A stretch of 64,000 nucleotides of DNA from an uncultured Aquimarina sp. (GCA_947489685.1 CANLEM010000001.1:124001-188000); one strand, 5' to 3'. Shown: positions 35,001 to 43,256, counted from the stretch's first letter. Numbers and translations: made by a program. The notes: generated by a model not told the origin, from the sequence alone.

Positions 35001-35146
35001 GCACTTCTACCACCTCTAAAAGGCCCAACTAATCGATATTCGAGAGCATCATATAGTTCTTGATTATATGTTTGAGAATGGATTGGAGTAAAACCTAAGA
35101 GAGCAAAAAAAAGTAAGAGAATTACTTTAGAAAATTGTGAATACAT
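32036..35146 (-). CDS. Large exported BNR/sortilin-like beta-propeller protein
   Basis: 1036 aa. Signal peptide MYSQFSKVILLLFFALLGFTPIHSQ. Residues about 30-720 hold many BNR/Asp-box repeats (TTDGGRTWENIS, SVDAGKTWIQSG, SMDGGKTWTKV, SDDGGETWSLL, SQDGGTSWNNV, TTDYGKSWTKI), the VPS10/sortilin-type propeller often annotated as 'glycosyl hydrolase'. A beta-rich region (about 750-870) and a helical C-terminus (about 880-1036) follow. There is no type IX secretion C-terminal domain in sight. Enzymatic activity is not established for this family. First gene of a unit with hemJ and a GNAT protein. Confidence 0.88.
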   Translation of the reverse strand: MYSQFSKVILLLFFALLGFTPIHSQTYNQELYDALEYRLVGPFRGGRSAAVTGVPGKPNLFYFGATGGGIWKTTDGGRTWENISDGFFGGSIGSIAVAKSDPNVIYVGGGEKTLRGNVSSGYGVWKSVDAGKTWIQSGLPKSRHIPRIAIHPTDPNIVYAGVLGNIYKPTQDRGVYKSMDGGKTWTKVLFANQNAGAVDLTLDPNNPRILYASTWNARRTPYSLSSGGKGSALWKSTDSGQTWKEISKNKGFAKDTLGIIGVTVSPVDSERVWAIVENKEKGGVYRSDDGGETWSLLNSERSLRQRAWYYSRIYADSKDKDVVYVVNVSYHKSKDGGKNFSSYRAPHGDHHDLWIAPENPKRMIIGDDGGAQITYDGGETWSTYHNQPTSQFYRVTTDNSFPYRIYVAQQDNSTIRINHRSTGTSISENDWERTAGGESAHIAVDPKNNDIVYGGSYDGFLTRVNHKTETIRSISVWPDNPMGHGAEDMKYRFQWNFPILFSKHNPNKLYTFSNHVHVTENEGQSWNVISPDLTRNDPEKLKSSGGPITQDNTSVEYYCTIFAAAESPIKEGVLWVGSDDGLVHISQDGGTSWNNVTPKGMPEWMMINSIEPSAFNEGTCYIAGTRYKSGDFAPYLYKTTDYGKSWTKITNGIQPEHFTRVLREDPKRKGLLYAGTETGMYISFDDGRNWNTFQLNLPIVPITDLTIKENNLIVATQGRSLWIIDDLTVLHQLNNTLKNQNHILFQPKDTYRMRGGSVKNSKTEGTNHPAGVMTYFYLKNYDKEKDTVSLTYLNTKNDTIKSYSTSGKDKKDKLIDLEKGANQFNWNMRGDGAEKLKGMILWWANLDGPKATPGTYSVSLAVNKKEVANQSFKIIADPRAEASQQEMQAQFDFITSVNKTVDKAHKSIKKIKKINTQLKSFATQYEDDPKTKELVKKAEELQKKFGDIEKALYQTKNKSNQDPLNFPIKLTNKLGHLNSLVGMGDFGPTAQDIAVKNELVKKIEGQLSTFDKLISSEIKSFNSEFNTLQLNYLFVE

Positions 35147-35271
35147 CTGTGTTGAGTTTTTATGTTTAAAAACCTTAGTATAGTATAGAAATGTCTATAA
35201 AGATAGATTTGATGGCATACGAAAGTCAGGAATTAAAAAGAATTCAGAAAGATTTTCACGTAATTTTAACC

Positions 35272-35301
35272 TTGGTATATGGGTGATCATTATTATTTTT
35301 G
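35272..35301 (+). promoter_or_regulatory. Consensus promoter of the membrane AraC gene; predicts a leaderless mRNA
   Basis: TTG at 35272-35274, 19-nt spacer, TAttTTTG at 35294-35301, an exact consensus match. The last G is only 5 nt before the ATG at 35306, so the predicted transcription start falls on the start codon. Confidence 0.7.
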
Positions 35302-35305
35302 AAAG

Positions 35306-36319
35306 ATGTTCGAAAAAGGTGTAATACTCGTATTAAGTTGTCTTGGTGTTATCCAGGCTCTTTTTTTATGTTTTTATCTCTTAACTTTAAAGAAAGGGAA
35401 TAGACAAGCTAATCAGTTTTTGGCATTTGTGTTATTGGGGTTAACCATCCGAATCGGAAAATCTATCTTCCATAACTATATAGAGGTGGATCCTCGAATC
35501 CGAAATTTGGCCATTTCGGCAATTTTGGCGGTAGGGCCGTTTTTATGGTTTTATGGGATATCTCTTTTTGAGAAACATAAAGAGTTTTCCAGAAAACGAT
35601 ATGTTCATCTCATTCCATTCGCTGTTTTTGTCCTATGTAGTCCAATAATACCTAATAATGGAGATTTTATATCCTATATGGCCTACATATTGGTTTTTGC
35701 GCATTTGGGTGTGTATCTAGTTATAAGTTGGAGATATAGTGTTAAAGTTGGAAACGATACAAAATCGCAACTTTTAACATGGTATCGCAATATTGTGATA
35801 GGAGTGAGTTTGATATGGATACTATATGTTGGAATTCTTTTAGGGTGGATTCCTTTTTACATCTTGGGTGCGATTTCATTTTCGTTTCTAGTATATGTAT
35901 TCTCATATTTGCTACTTAAAAAACATGTTTTTGCATTAGAAAAGTATAGTAATTCGAGTTTAGATAAAACCACTTCAAGAAAAGTCCTTGAAGAGATTAA
36001 GTCATTGTTTAAAAATGAGGAAACTTATCTCGAAAACAATATTTCTTTGCATAGTATTGCCGAGCAACTATCGATAACACCTAGAGAATTATCACAGGTG
36101 ATTAATGAAAATGAAGCAAAGAATTTTTCGGAATTTGTAAATCATTATCGAATAAAAAAGGCTAAAAACCTATTAGTCGACCCGCATTATATCAACGAAA
36201 AAATTGCTACAATAGCATATGATTGCGGCTTTGGTAATGTAACCTCATTTAATTTGGCCTTTAAAGCTGAAACCCGAACAACACCTTCTCAGTATAGAAA
36301 TCAAAATATGATTTCGTGA
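35306..36319 (+). CDS. AraC-family regulator with N-terminal seven-helix membrane domain
   Basis: 337 aa. Residues 1-210 contain about seven membrane segments (LVLSCLGVIQALFLCFYLLTL, NLAISAILAVGPFLWFYGISL, LILYVGILLGWIPF and others). The C-terminus (about 235-337) is an AraC DNA-binding domain: LHSIAEQLSITPRELSQVINE, then IATIAYDCGFGNVTSFNLAFKAETRTTPSQYR. This membrane-sensor AraC type is common in Flavobacteria. It lies 83 nt before a sugar dehydrogenase gene on the same strand and may control it. The mRNA may be leaderless. Confidence 0.92.
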   Translation: MFEKGVILVLSCLGVIQALFLCFYLLTLKKGNRQANQFLAFVLLGLTIRIGKSIFHNYIEVDPRIRNLAISAILAVGPFLWFYGISLFEKHKEFSRKRYVHLIPFAVFVLCSPIIPNNGDFISYMAYILVFAHLGVYLVISWRYSVKVGNDTKSQLLTWYRNIVIGVSLIWILYVGILLGWIPFYILGAISFSFLVYVFSYLLLKKHVFALEKYSNSSLDKTTSRKVLEEIKSLFKNEETYLENNISLHSIAEQLSITPRELSQVINENEAKNFSEFVNHYRIKKAKNLLVDPHYINEKIATIAYDCGFGNVTSFNLAFKAETRTTPSQYRNQNMIS

Positions 36320-36346
36320 TTTTTCGTTTTAAAAATCATGTTTTTT
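36316..36346 (+). terminator. AT-rich hairpin terminator after the AraC gene
   Basis: Stem TGATTTTT / AAAAATCA (plus a G-U pair), 6-nt loop, then TG and six T. It overlaps the stop codon region, so read-through to the dehydrogenase gene may be reduced. Confidence 0.5.
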
Positions 36347-36402
36347 AAAGAGTTTAAAGCTATACTTTTTGATTTTGCGGTCTAATTGGTCAAAATCAAA
36401 AA

Positions 36403-37572
36403 ATGAACAAGCTTTTTCTGTTATACATATGCATTGCAATTGGTTGTGCAAAATCTAAAAATCCTATTTCGCCCTCTTTTTCAAAAACAAATCCTGTTAA
36501 AGAAATGATTGTCGATAGCCTTAATCATCCCTGGAGTATGGCTTTTATTTCTGAAGATGATGTATTGATAACAGAAAAAGATGGGGACCTTTTACGGGTT
36601 CATCTTACATCAAAAAAGAGAAGTATTGTAAAGGGATTCCCAAGAGACCTTACAGATAGTATAAGAGTAGTATGGCGCGGAGATAATTCTGGGATTTTTG
36701 AAGTGGTATTACATCCTGATTTTAAAAATAATAAACAGCTATATATTTCCTATGCTAGCAAAAAACAAAATAAAGGAAGTACAACCAAAGTAATACGAGC
36801 ACAATTAGAAAATGACACTTTAACCAACATAAAAACCATTTTAGAAGCTGGACCATTTACTAGAGAATATTTTCATTATGGTGGTGGAATGGTTTTTGGC
36901 CAAGATGGTAAATTATATATCACAATAGGAGAGCGATTGTTTAAAGAAATCGATGAACCCCAATTACCTATTGCCCAAAATCTAACCGATAAACGGGGTA
37001 AAATTTATCGGCTCAATCCAGATGGGACCATTCCTGGAGATAATCCCGATTTTGGATCGGATGCCGTGCCAGGATTATATGCTGTTGGTATACGAGCTGC
37101 GCAAGGAATTACTGTGCAGCCCGAAACAGGTACTATTTGGTTTAGTGAGCACGGTACCAGGCAAGGAGACGAAATCAATATATTAAAAAAGAAAGCCAAT
37201 TATGGTTGGCCTATTGTTACTACAGGTGGATACCGAAGTAGAGCATATGTGCCTCCTGTAATAGAAGGTGCGGTATATACAGACCCTATATGGTATTGGC
37301 CACACACGGTAGCACCAACAGGACTTACATTTTACACAGGAAATGAGTTTGCCGAGTGGAAAAACGATCTTTTGGTTCCCGGTTTATCAAGAGGAAGTCT
37401 TTGGCGATTTAGAATAGAAAATGACACCATAACAAGTGCCGAAGAGTTATTCGTAAATGATCGAGTACGATCAAGAAAAGTTATACAAAGCCCAGAAGGG
37501 AAACTCTATATACTTACCGATGAAGACAACGGTAAGGTAGTAAGAATACGAAATCATAAACTTAAAAATTAA
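36403..37572 (+). CDS. PQQ-type soluble glucose/sorbosone dehydrogenase-like lipoprotein
   Basis: 389 aa. MNKLFLLYICIAIGCAKSKNP is a lipoprotein signal (lipobox cysteine at 15). The propeller of the glucose/sorbosone dehydrogenase family is clear: LNHPWSMAFISEDDVLITEKDGDLLRV at the start, GIFEVVLHPDFKNNKQLYISYA, YHYGGGMVFGQDGKLYITIGER, GKIYRLNPDGTIPGDNP, VGIRAAQGI, FSEHGTRQGDEINILKKKANYGWP. It probably oxidises an aldose in the periplasm with PQQ, but no pqq synthesis genes are here, and substrate is unknown. Followed 4 nt later by an NTF2-like gene. Confidence 0.9.
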   Translation: MNKLFLLYICIAIGCAKSKNPISPSFSKTNPVKEMIVDSLNHPWSMAFISEDDVLITEKDGDLLRVHLTSKKRSIVKGFPRDLTDSIRVVWRGDNSGIFEVVLHPDFKNNKQLYISYASKKQNKGSTTKVIRAQLENDTLTNIKTILEAGPFTREYFHYGGGMVFGQDGKLYITIGERLFKEIDEPQLPIAQNLTDKRGKIYRLNPDGTIPGDNPDFGSDAVPGLYAVGIRAAQGITVQPETGTIWFSEHGTRQGDEINILKKKANYGWPIVTTGGYRSRAYVPPVIEGAVYTDPIWYWPHTVAPTGLTFYTGNEFAEWKNDLLVPGLSRGSLWRFRIENDTITSAEELFVNDRVRSRKVIQSPEGKLYILTDEDNGKVVRIRNHKLKN

Positions 37573-37576
37573 ACCT

Positions 37577-37999
37577 ATGAGAACTTGCTTTTTTGCAACA
37601 CTATTTTTGATGTCTTGTAACCTGATGATCGGGCAAGCCGAAGAAAGTAAAATTAGAAAGACGATTAATTATTATATCGAAGGCACTTCATATAATAACC
37701 CAGAAATGATCCAACAAGCTTTTTATGAAGAAGCCGATTTGTTTTTGAGTCATAAGGATAAGCCTTTATGGATCGTACCAATCAAAAAATATGCTTCTGG
37801 ATTTGCAAAAAAAGAAAAGGGAAAGTTTAACGGAAGAAAAGGTAAAATCCTATCTGTAGATATCGAGAATGATATCGCACTAGCAAAAGCCGAAATTTTA
37901 ATCCCAAATCTCGAAATGCGATTTATAGACATTTTCCTTCTTAAAAAAATAGAAGATAAATGGTTGATCATTAGTAAAGCCGCCACACGAACAAATTAA
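37577..37999 (+). CDS. Exported NTF2-like (putative lumazine-binding) protein
   Basis: 140 aa. An N-terminal signal (MRTCFFATLFLMSCNLMIGQ) contains a cysteine at 14, but the AEE start of the mature part suits a normal signal peptidase. The body (IRKTINYYIEGTSYNNPEMIQQAFYEEADLFLSHKDKPLW..., FIDIFLLKKIEDKWLIISKAAT) matches the small NTF2-fold family Pfam calls 'putative lumazine-binding'. Function unknown. Cotranscribed with the dehydrogenase. Confidence 0.8.
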   Translation: MRTCFFATLFLMSCNLMIGQAEESKIRKTINYYIEGTSYNNPEMIQQAFYEEADLFLSHKDKPLWIVPIKKYASGFAKKEKGKFNGRKGKILSVDIENDIALAKAEILIPNLEMRFIDIFLLKKIEDKWLIISKAATRTN

Positions 38000-38002
38000 T
38001 TT

Positions 38003-39394
38003 TTATACTGTTTTAGAGGTAGTAAGTTTTGTTCTCACTTCGCGGTTTAAAAAATAACCGGTTACAATTGTGGCCAAAATATCTGCTATAGGAAACGAGA
38101 TCCAAACTCCTAATTCACCATAAAAATTAGGTAAAATTAAAACAAGAGGAATAAAAAAGAACCCTTGCCGTGATAGTGTTAATAATAACGCAGGAATTGC
38201 TTTACCAACCGCTTGAAAATAGGCAGCACCGATCAATTGCAATGCAATAATTGGTGTTGCTGCAAAGACCCAACGCATGGGAGTTGCAGTGTTTTTAAGA
38301 ACAAACTGATTTAAAGCAAGTTCTTTTGCCGAGATATTTGGATTATCGCTTATAAAAAGAGCTGTAATTTCGGTAGGAAAGATCATTAATCCTATAAAAA
38401 CTAATGTTGCTAAGATAGCGGCATATGTAATGGCTGTGTTAATAGTTTCTCTAACGCGAGGGTACTGTTTTGCGCCATAATTATAACCTGCAATAGGTAA
38501 AAACCCTTGAGTAACACCAAATACCGGAAATAAGGCAAACATCAACATTCTACCTATAATTGCATAAACAGCAACCAAACCTTCTTGCCCAATATCAAAT
38601 AAAATATTGTTCATTAATAAATATGTGATGCTTACTACGGCTTGCCTGGCCATGGTTACTCCGCCAAGAGAAGCTATTTCTGATACAATGTCTTTTTGTA
38701 GCCTTAAATGACGAAATCCAATTTTTAATTCAGAATTTTTTGAAGCAAAGAACCAAAAGATGTATAAAAAACAGGCTAAATACGATCCGGTAGTTGCCCA
38801 AGCGGCTCCATGCATACCCATATCTAATAGATAGATGAATACATAATCCAACAATAAATTGCTAATCGTAGGAATGATCATTGCGATCATTGCAAATTTA
38901 GGTTTTCCTTCGGCACGGATAACCGTGTTTCCCATCATGGCAAAACCTAAAATAGGAACCCCGTATAAGATAATAGTATAGTAGATTTTGGCAGGTTCAA
39001 AAATATCACCTTTTCCTCCAAAACTTGGAATAATGTCATCTACAAATGTTAGCCCAAGAATTACCAAAGGAACCATAACGAGAAATCCAAGAGAAATCTG
39101 ATTACCAAAGGTTTTTAGTGCTTTTTCTCTGTTTTCGGCACCTAAAGCACGTGAAATAATACTAGATCCACCCACCCCAATAGACATCCCCAGAGCACCA
39201 ATAAAAAACGACACAGGCAGTACCACATTAATCGAAGCAAAGGCGATGGATCCAATCCAATTTCCTACAAAAATAGAGTCGATAAGGATGTTAAGTGACA
39301 TCACCAAAATCCCAATCGAAGCAGGAACAGCTTGCTTAATCAATAATTTACCTATGGGTTCTATCCCCAGCGCTTCAGAAGTTACTTTGGCCAT
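38003..39394 (-). CDS. MATE family efflux transporter
   Basis: 463 aa with about twelve membrane segments. Family blocks are visible: LLIKQAVPASIGILVMSLNILIDSIFVGNWIG, GMSIGVGGSSIISRALGAENREKALKTFGNQ, and VFGVTQGFLPIAGYNYGAKQYPRVRETIN in the second half. It would export cationic or drug-like compounds using an ion gradient. Its start overlaps the hemH stop by one nt. The coupling to ferrochelatase is curious; porphyrin export is a possibility but only inference. Confidence 0.92.
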   Translation of the reverse strand: MAKVTSEALGIEPIGKLLIKQAVPASIGILVMSLNILIDSIFVGNWIGSIAFASINVVLPVSFFIGALGMSIGVGGSSIISRALGAENREKALKTFGNQISLGFLVMVPLVILGLTFVDDIIPSFGGKGDIFEPAKIYYTIILYGVPILGFAMMGNTVIRAEGKPKFAMIAMIIPTISNLLLDYVFIYLLDMGMHGAAWATTGSYLACFLYIFWFFASKNSELKIGFRHLRLQKDIVSEIASLGGVTMARQAVVSITYLLMNNILFDIGQEGLVAVYAIIGRMLMFALFPVFGVTQGFLPIAGYNYGAKQYPRVRETINTAITYAAILATLVFIGLMIFPTEITALFISDNPNISAKELALNQFVLKNTATPMRWVFAATPIIALQLIGAAYFQAVGKAIPALLLTLSRQGFFFIPLVLILPNFYGELGVWISFPIADILATIVTGYFLNREVRTKLTTSKTV

Positions 39395-40431
39395 TATGTA
39401 ACCGGAGTATTAGCTTCACTCCATACATTTATCCAATTAGAAAGTACATCAGCCCAATCATCTCGATCATTCAGACAAGGAATCGTAGTAAATTCCTTTC
39501 CGCCGACTTCATGAAATATCTCTTCTCCTTCCATAGCTATTTCTTCTAGCGTCTCTAGACAATCTGAAACAAAAGCTGGAGTTACAATGGCCATTTTCTT
39601 AATACCATCTTTTCCCATTCGTTCAATAGTGCGATCAGTATACGGTTGTAACCATGGATCAAAACCTAATCGAGATTGAAAAGAGGTAGAGTACGTTCCA
39701 TTTTTAAGTCCTAATTTTTTGGCTACTTGTACGGTTGTCATTTCACATTGATGGCGATAACAAAATTCATGTTGCTCTGATCCTTTTTTAAAACAACATT
39801 TGCCATCCATCTTACAGTTTCCGTTAGTAATGTCACTCTTCCTGATATGCCTTTCTGGTACTCCATGATACGAAAAAAGTAAATGTTCATAATCTAAGTT
39901 TTCTATGCTTTCAGAAATACTCTTGGTAAGCACATCAATGTACTCTGATTTATTATAAAATGCTGGGATATGAGTAATTTTCATATCCGGAAAATACGTT
40001 GCCTGCAATTCGTCTGCCAGTACCAAGATAGTTTCGGTTGTAGCCATTGCAAATTGAGGATAGAGCGGTACAATCATTACTTCATCTACTCCCTGATCTT
40101 GTAATTGTTGCAATCCATTTTTAATAGTCATCGAGCCATATCGCATAGCTAGTCCTACCGGAATCGAGGTGCGATCTGCTACTTTTTTCTGTAATCTTTC
40201 TGAAAGCACTATTAATGGAGAACCTTCATCCCACCATATTTTTTTATAAGCTGCAGCCGATTTTTTTGGTCGAGTATTCAGAATAATTCCTTTAACCAAT
40301 AATGTTCTTGCCCAAAGAGGAAGATCAATTACTCGAGGATCCATTAAAAATTCGCCTAGATATTTTTTTACATCTTTTGGATCGGTACTATCTGGCGATC
40401 CAAGATTAACAAGGAGAACTCCTTTACTCAT
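39394..40431 (-). CDS. hemH: Ferrochelatase
   Basis: 345 aa from the ATG at 40431 (MSKGVLLVNLGSPDSTDPKDVKKYLGEFLMDPRVI); an in-frame upstream start would add twelve residues that do not resemble the family. It inserts iron into protoporphyrin IX. Catalytic region LLFSYHGVPERHIRKSD with the conserved His; C-terminal VTPAFVSDCLETLEEIAMEGEEIF. A cysteine-rich insertion (GNCKMDGKCCFKKGSEQHEFCYRHQCEMTT) is typical of Bacteroidetes ferrochelatases. Upstream, on the other side of an AraC gene, is the hemA operon. Confidence 0.96.
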   Translation of the reverse strand: MSKGVLLVNLGSPDSTDPKDVKKYLGEFLMDPRVIDLPLWARTLLVKGIILNTRPKKSAAAYKKIWWDEGSPLIVLSERLQKKVADRTSIPVGLAMRYGSMTIKNGLQQLQDQGVDEVMIVPLYPQFAMATTETILVLADELQATYFPDMKITHIPAFYNKSEYIDVLTKSISESIENLDYEHLLFSYHGVPERHIRKSDITNGNCKMDGKCCFKKGSEQHEFCYRHQCEMTTVQVAKKLGLKNGTYSTSFQSRLGFDPWLQPYTDRTIERMGKDGIKKMAIVTPAFVSDCLETLEEIAMEGEEIFHEVGGKEFTTIPCLNDRDDWADVLSNWINVWSEANTPVT

Positions 40432-40600
40432 AATTTTTCTTTTTATGCAAAGCAAAAATACAAACAATAAGAACTATTGAAGATAAAAACAATAAGAGTT
40501 TTTGATAGAGAGATTTGTAAATGTTACTGTTATGCACGGATAAATATTTTTAAATATAAAACATTACTTATAAATACGTTAAAATCTAGTAAACTGAAAG

Positions 40601-40628
40601 TTGGGTTGTTTTATTTTTAGTATTTTTA
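40601..40628 (+). promoter_or_regulatory. Probable promoter of the 59-aa ORF
   Basis: TTG at 40601-40603, 17-nt spacer, TAttTTTA at 40621-40628, one mismatch from the -7 consensus. It implies a leader of about 95 nt before the ATG at 40726. Confidence 0.45.
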
Positions 40629-40725
40629 GGTAATTAAAAAAGCAAAGATGAACCCGACCCAATCAAAGTTCAAATTTTGATGGTGAAGGTTGCATGTGAC
40701 TGTTAACAAACAATAATTATAACAC

Positions 40726-40905
40726 ATGAAACGAATAATCGTAGATGTCGAAAAAGACAAGCTACCTTTTGTCCTGGAACTATTAGAACAATTTGACTTT
40801 GTATCTGTATTGGCTGATACCACTGAAGAAAACAGAGGTATGTATGATTCTATTGTTTCTTTACAAAAAGGAGTTGGTATTCCGGGTGCAGAATCAGTAG
40901 ACTAA
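40726..40905 (+). CDS. Small conserved-looking protein of unknown function (59 aa)
   Basis: ATG to TAA, 59 aa: it begins MKRIIVDVEKDKLPFVLEL, continues with LEQFDFVSVLADTTEENRG and ends GVGIPGAESVD. Amphipathic helix and strand pattern and normal codon use suggest a real gene below usual length cut-offs. I recall similar short 'MKR(I/L)IV(D/E)' proteins in Flavobacteria, some next to toxin-like genes, but no partner toxin is here. It is convergent with the AraC gene, 8 nt apart. It lies between hemH and hemA; a link to haem control is possible but unsupported. Confidence 0.6.
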   Translation: MKRIIVDVEKDKLPFVLELLEQFDFVSVLADTTEENRGMYDSIVSLQKGVGIPGAESVD

Positions 40906-40913
40906 ATTACATT

Positions 40914-41804
40914 TTAATTTAGGCTCATCACGTATTTTTTTGGAGTAGTTCCAAATTTCTTTTTAAAAGCTGCAATAAAGTGGCTTGCAGTACTATAGCC
41001 TACTTTTAACCCTACTTCGTTTACATTATGACTCCCCGATGCTAAGAGTTGTCTGGCTAATTCCATTTTATAATCAAACAAAAATGCATATACCGGTTCT
41101 CCGTAGATTTGTTTAAAACCGTCCTTCAGTTTTTTTAATGGTAATCCTATTTCTTTCGAAAGCTCTTGTAATGTAGGTGGTTCTGCCATTCGAGCAATAA
41201 TAATCTCTTTTGCTTTTCGAATTTTCAAAACATTTTCTTCATCTACAAGAAAAGGGCATTGCTCAATGTTGGCGTCTTCTGGTCTATTAAAATAAAGACT
41301 TAATAACTCATATGCTTTACCTTTAAAATATAATAATTTAATAGAAGGGTGTAGACTATAATTCATAATCTGATTTAATACAACTGCCATAGATGGAGAA
41401 ATTACCGCATCGGTATAGTACTTTTTATCTCTGTTTCCTTCGCCTAAAAAAGGAATGTAATCGGCTTCTCTAGAAAATAAAGAATGGAACTTTTTTATTG
41501 AAATAAGGATAGTAATTAACCATGAATCTTTTTCCATTTCGAGATTCATTGGCAGGTCACGTTGCGGATTGTAGAGCAGTAACGAATTTTCTTCAGAAAG
41601 ACTGATGGCGTAACTACCATTGTTAAAATTAAATTTTATTGCGCCTTTTATGCAAAAATGAAATTGAATAAAACTACTATCAATATCACGTATAACTCTT
41701 TGATTATCATTGGATTCATTTTGAAATTTTAGCACAAAAAAGCCATCCTCTATTTGGGTTTCTTCTAAAATCCCTGGAGCGTTATTTTTCAGTTCAATTT
41801 CCAT
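40914..41804 (-). CDS. AraC-family transcriptional regulator divergent from hemA
   Basis: 296 aa, soluble. The N-terminal half (about 1-185) is a cupin-like sensing domain (FIQFHFCIKGAIKFNFNNGSYAISL). The C-terminus (about 195-296) is an AraC DNA-binding domain: PPTLQELSKEIGLPLKKLKDGFKQIYGEPVYAFLFDYKMELARQLL, then VNEVGLKVGYSTASHFIAAFKKKFGTTPKKYV. It is read divergently from the hemA operon, with 199 nt between starts. This AraC-hemA layout is, as I recall, usual in Flavobacteriaceae, so it probably controls the haem genes; the effector is unknown. Confidence 0.92.
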   Translation of the reverse strand: MEIELKNNAPGILEETQIEDGFFVLKFQNESNDNQRVIRDIDSSFIQFHFCIKGAIKFNFNNGSYAISLSEENSLLLYNPQRDLPMNLEMEKDSWLITILISIKKFHSLFSREADYIPFLGEGNRDKKYYTDAVISPSMAVVLNQIMNYSLHPSIKLLYFKGKAYELLSLYFNRPEDANIEQCPFLVDEENVLKIRKAKEIIIARMAEPPTLQELSKEIGLPLKKLKDGFKQIYGEPVYAFLFDYKMELARQLLASGSHNVNEVGLKVGYSTASHFIAAFKKKFGTTPKKYVMSLN

Positions 41805-41868
41805 ATTTATAAAAATGTTTTATTTAGAAATAATCTAAACTATCGCCAAAGGTTATTGATTATATCAG

Positions 41869-41876
41869 CAAAAATA
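41869..41876 (-). promoter_or_regulatory. -7 element for the AraC gene
   Basis: On the minus strand the sequence is TAttTTTG, an exact -7 consensus, preceded 20 nt upstream by TGG rather than TTG. Predicted leader of about 60 nt. Confidence 0.45.
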
Positions 41877-41971
41877 GTAGTTTTGGGTGATTTAGGCCAG
41901 AAAAATATCGAGAATACCGTTTTTCGTTACTTATTGTTCCTCTAGCGTTATTTTATAAGAGTTTTGTAAAA

Positions 41972-41979
41972 TATTTTTG
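41972..41979 (+). promoter_or_regulatory. -7 element for the hemA operon
   Basis: TAttTTTG, an exact -7 match, 25 nt before the hemA ATG at 42004. No TTG stands at the usual -33 distance, so it may depend on an activator such as the divergent AraC protein. It covers the TTG that an automatic caller would use as start. Confidence 0.5.
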
Positions 41980-42003
41980 CTTGGTAAACGGAATATAGAC
42001 TAC

Positions 42004-43254
42004 ATGGAGCCCCATTTGCGAGCAAAAGGAAAACATTTTTATGCCATTGGCCTTAGTTATAAAAAGGCTGATGCCGAGGTAAGAGGGCATTTTAGCATTG
42101 ATGATAATGCCAAGAAAAATATTCTTCTGCAGGCTAAGACCGAAGGAATATCTTCTCTGGTTGTTATTTCTACATGTAATAGAACCGAATTATACGGATT
42201 TGCAGAACACCCTTTTCAACTCATCAAATTATTATGTGAACATACTCAGGGAACAGTTGAAGAATTTGAAAAAGTAGCCTATGTTCATAAAAATAATGCT
42301 GCGGTTTCACACCTGTTTAGAGTAGGTACAGGACTGGACAGTCAGATTTTAGGCGATTTTGAAATCATAAGTCAAATAAAAATTAGTTTTAAAGAGTCGA
42401 AGAAGAAAGAGATGGTTAACCCTTTTATGGAGCGGTTGGCCAATGCGGTAATCCAGGCAAGTAAACGAATTAAAAATGAGACCGAAATTTCTAGCGGAGC
42501 TACATCGGTAAGTTTTGCAGCAGTACAATATATATTGGCCAGAGTGCCTCATGTATCTGATAAGAATTTATTGCTTTTTGGTACGGGTAAAATAGGAAGA
42601 AACACATGCGAAAACCTGGTAAAACATACCAAAAATGAGCATATTGTATTAATTAATAGAACCAAAACGAAGGCCGAGAAAATAGCCGGTAAGTTTAACC
42701 TTTTGGTAAAAGATTATGCCAATATACAGTCCGAAATTAAAAACTCGGATGTATTGATAGTGGCAACCGGAGCACAAAAACCTACAATTTCTAAGGCATT
42801 AATTCATTCTGAAAAGCCTTTATTGATTTTAGATTTATCTATACCTAGAAATGTGGCAATGGATGTTACAGAGTTATCCAATGTTACTTTGGTACATTTG
42901 GATGATTTGTCGAAAATGACCGATAGAACTTTGGAACGTAGAAAAGAACATATTCCCGATGCGCAACGTATTATCGAAGATATTAAAGCTGAATTCGATA
43001 GTTGGTTAGAGACTCGTAAATTTGCACCTACGATTAAGGCATTAAAAAATAAGCTTACTACATTAAAAGATGCCGAAATTAACTTGCAGAGAAAAAAGCA
43101 TGCAGATTTTAATGAAGAACAGGCAGATATTATAAGTGATCGAATTATACAAAAGATCACAAATCATTTTGCTAATCATCTAAAAGATGATAGTACCTCG
43201 GCAGATGAGAGCATAGAACTGATCCAGAAAGTATTTCAATTACAAAACAAGTAA
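42004..43254 (+). CDS. hemA: Glutamyl-tRNA reductase
   Basis: 416 aa from the ATG at 42004 (MEPHLRAKGKHFYAIGLSYKKADAEVRGHFS); a TTG at 41977 lies inside the promoter and is rejected. It reduces glutamyl-tRNA to glutamate-1-semialdehyde, the first step of C5-pathway tetrapyrrole synthesis. The catalytic cysteine is C58 in STCNRTE; HLFRVGTGLDSQILGDFEI and the NADPH-binding LLFGTGKIGRNTCENLVKH are intact. First gene of the hem operon; hemC follows 2 nt later. Confidence 0.97.
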   Translation: MEPHLRAKGKHFYAIGLSYKKADAEVRGHFSIDDNAKKNILLQAKTEGISSLVVISTCNRTELYGFAEHPFQLIKLLCEHTQGTVEEFEKVAYVHKNNAAVSHLFRVGTGLDSQILGDFEIISQIKISFKESKKKEMVNPFMERLANAVIQASKRIKNETEISSGATSVSFAAVQYILARVPHVSDKNLLLFGTGKIGRNTCENLVKHTKNEHIVLINRTKTKAEKIAGKFNLLVKDYANIQSEIKNSDVLIVATGAQKPTISKALIHSEKPLLILDLSIPRNVAMDVTELSNVTLVHLDDLSKMTDRTLERRKEHIPDAQRIIEDIKAEFDSWLETRKFAPTIKALKNKLTTLKDAEINLQRKKHADFNEEQADIISDRIIQKITNHFANHLKDDSTSADESIELIQKVFQLQNK

Positions 43255-43256
43255 CC

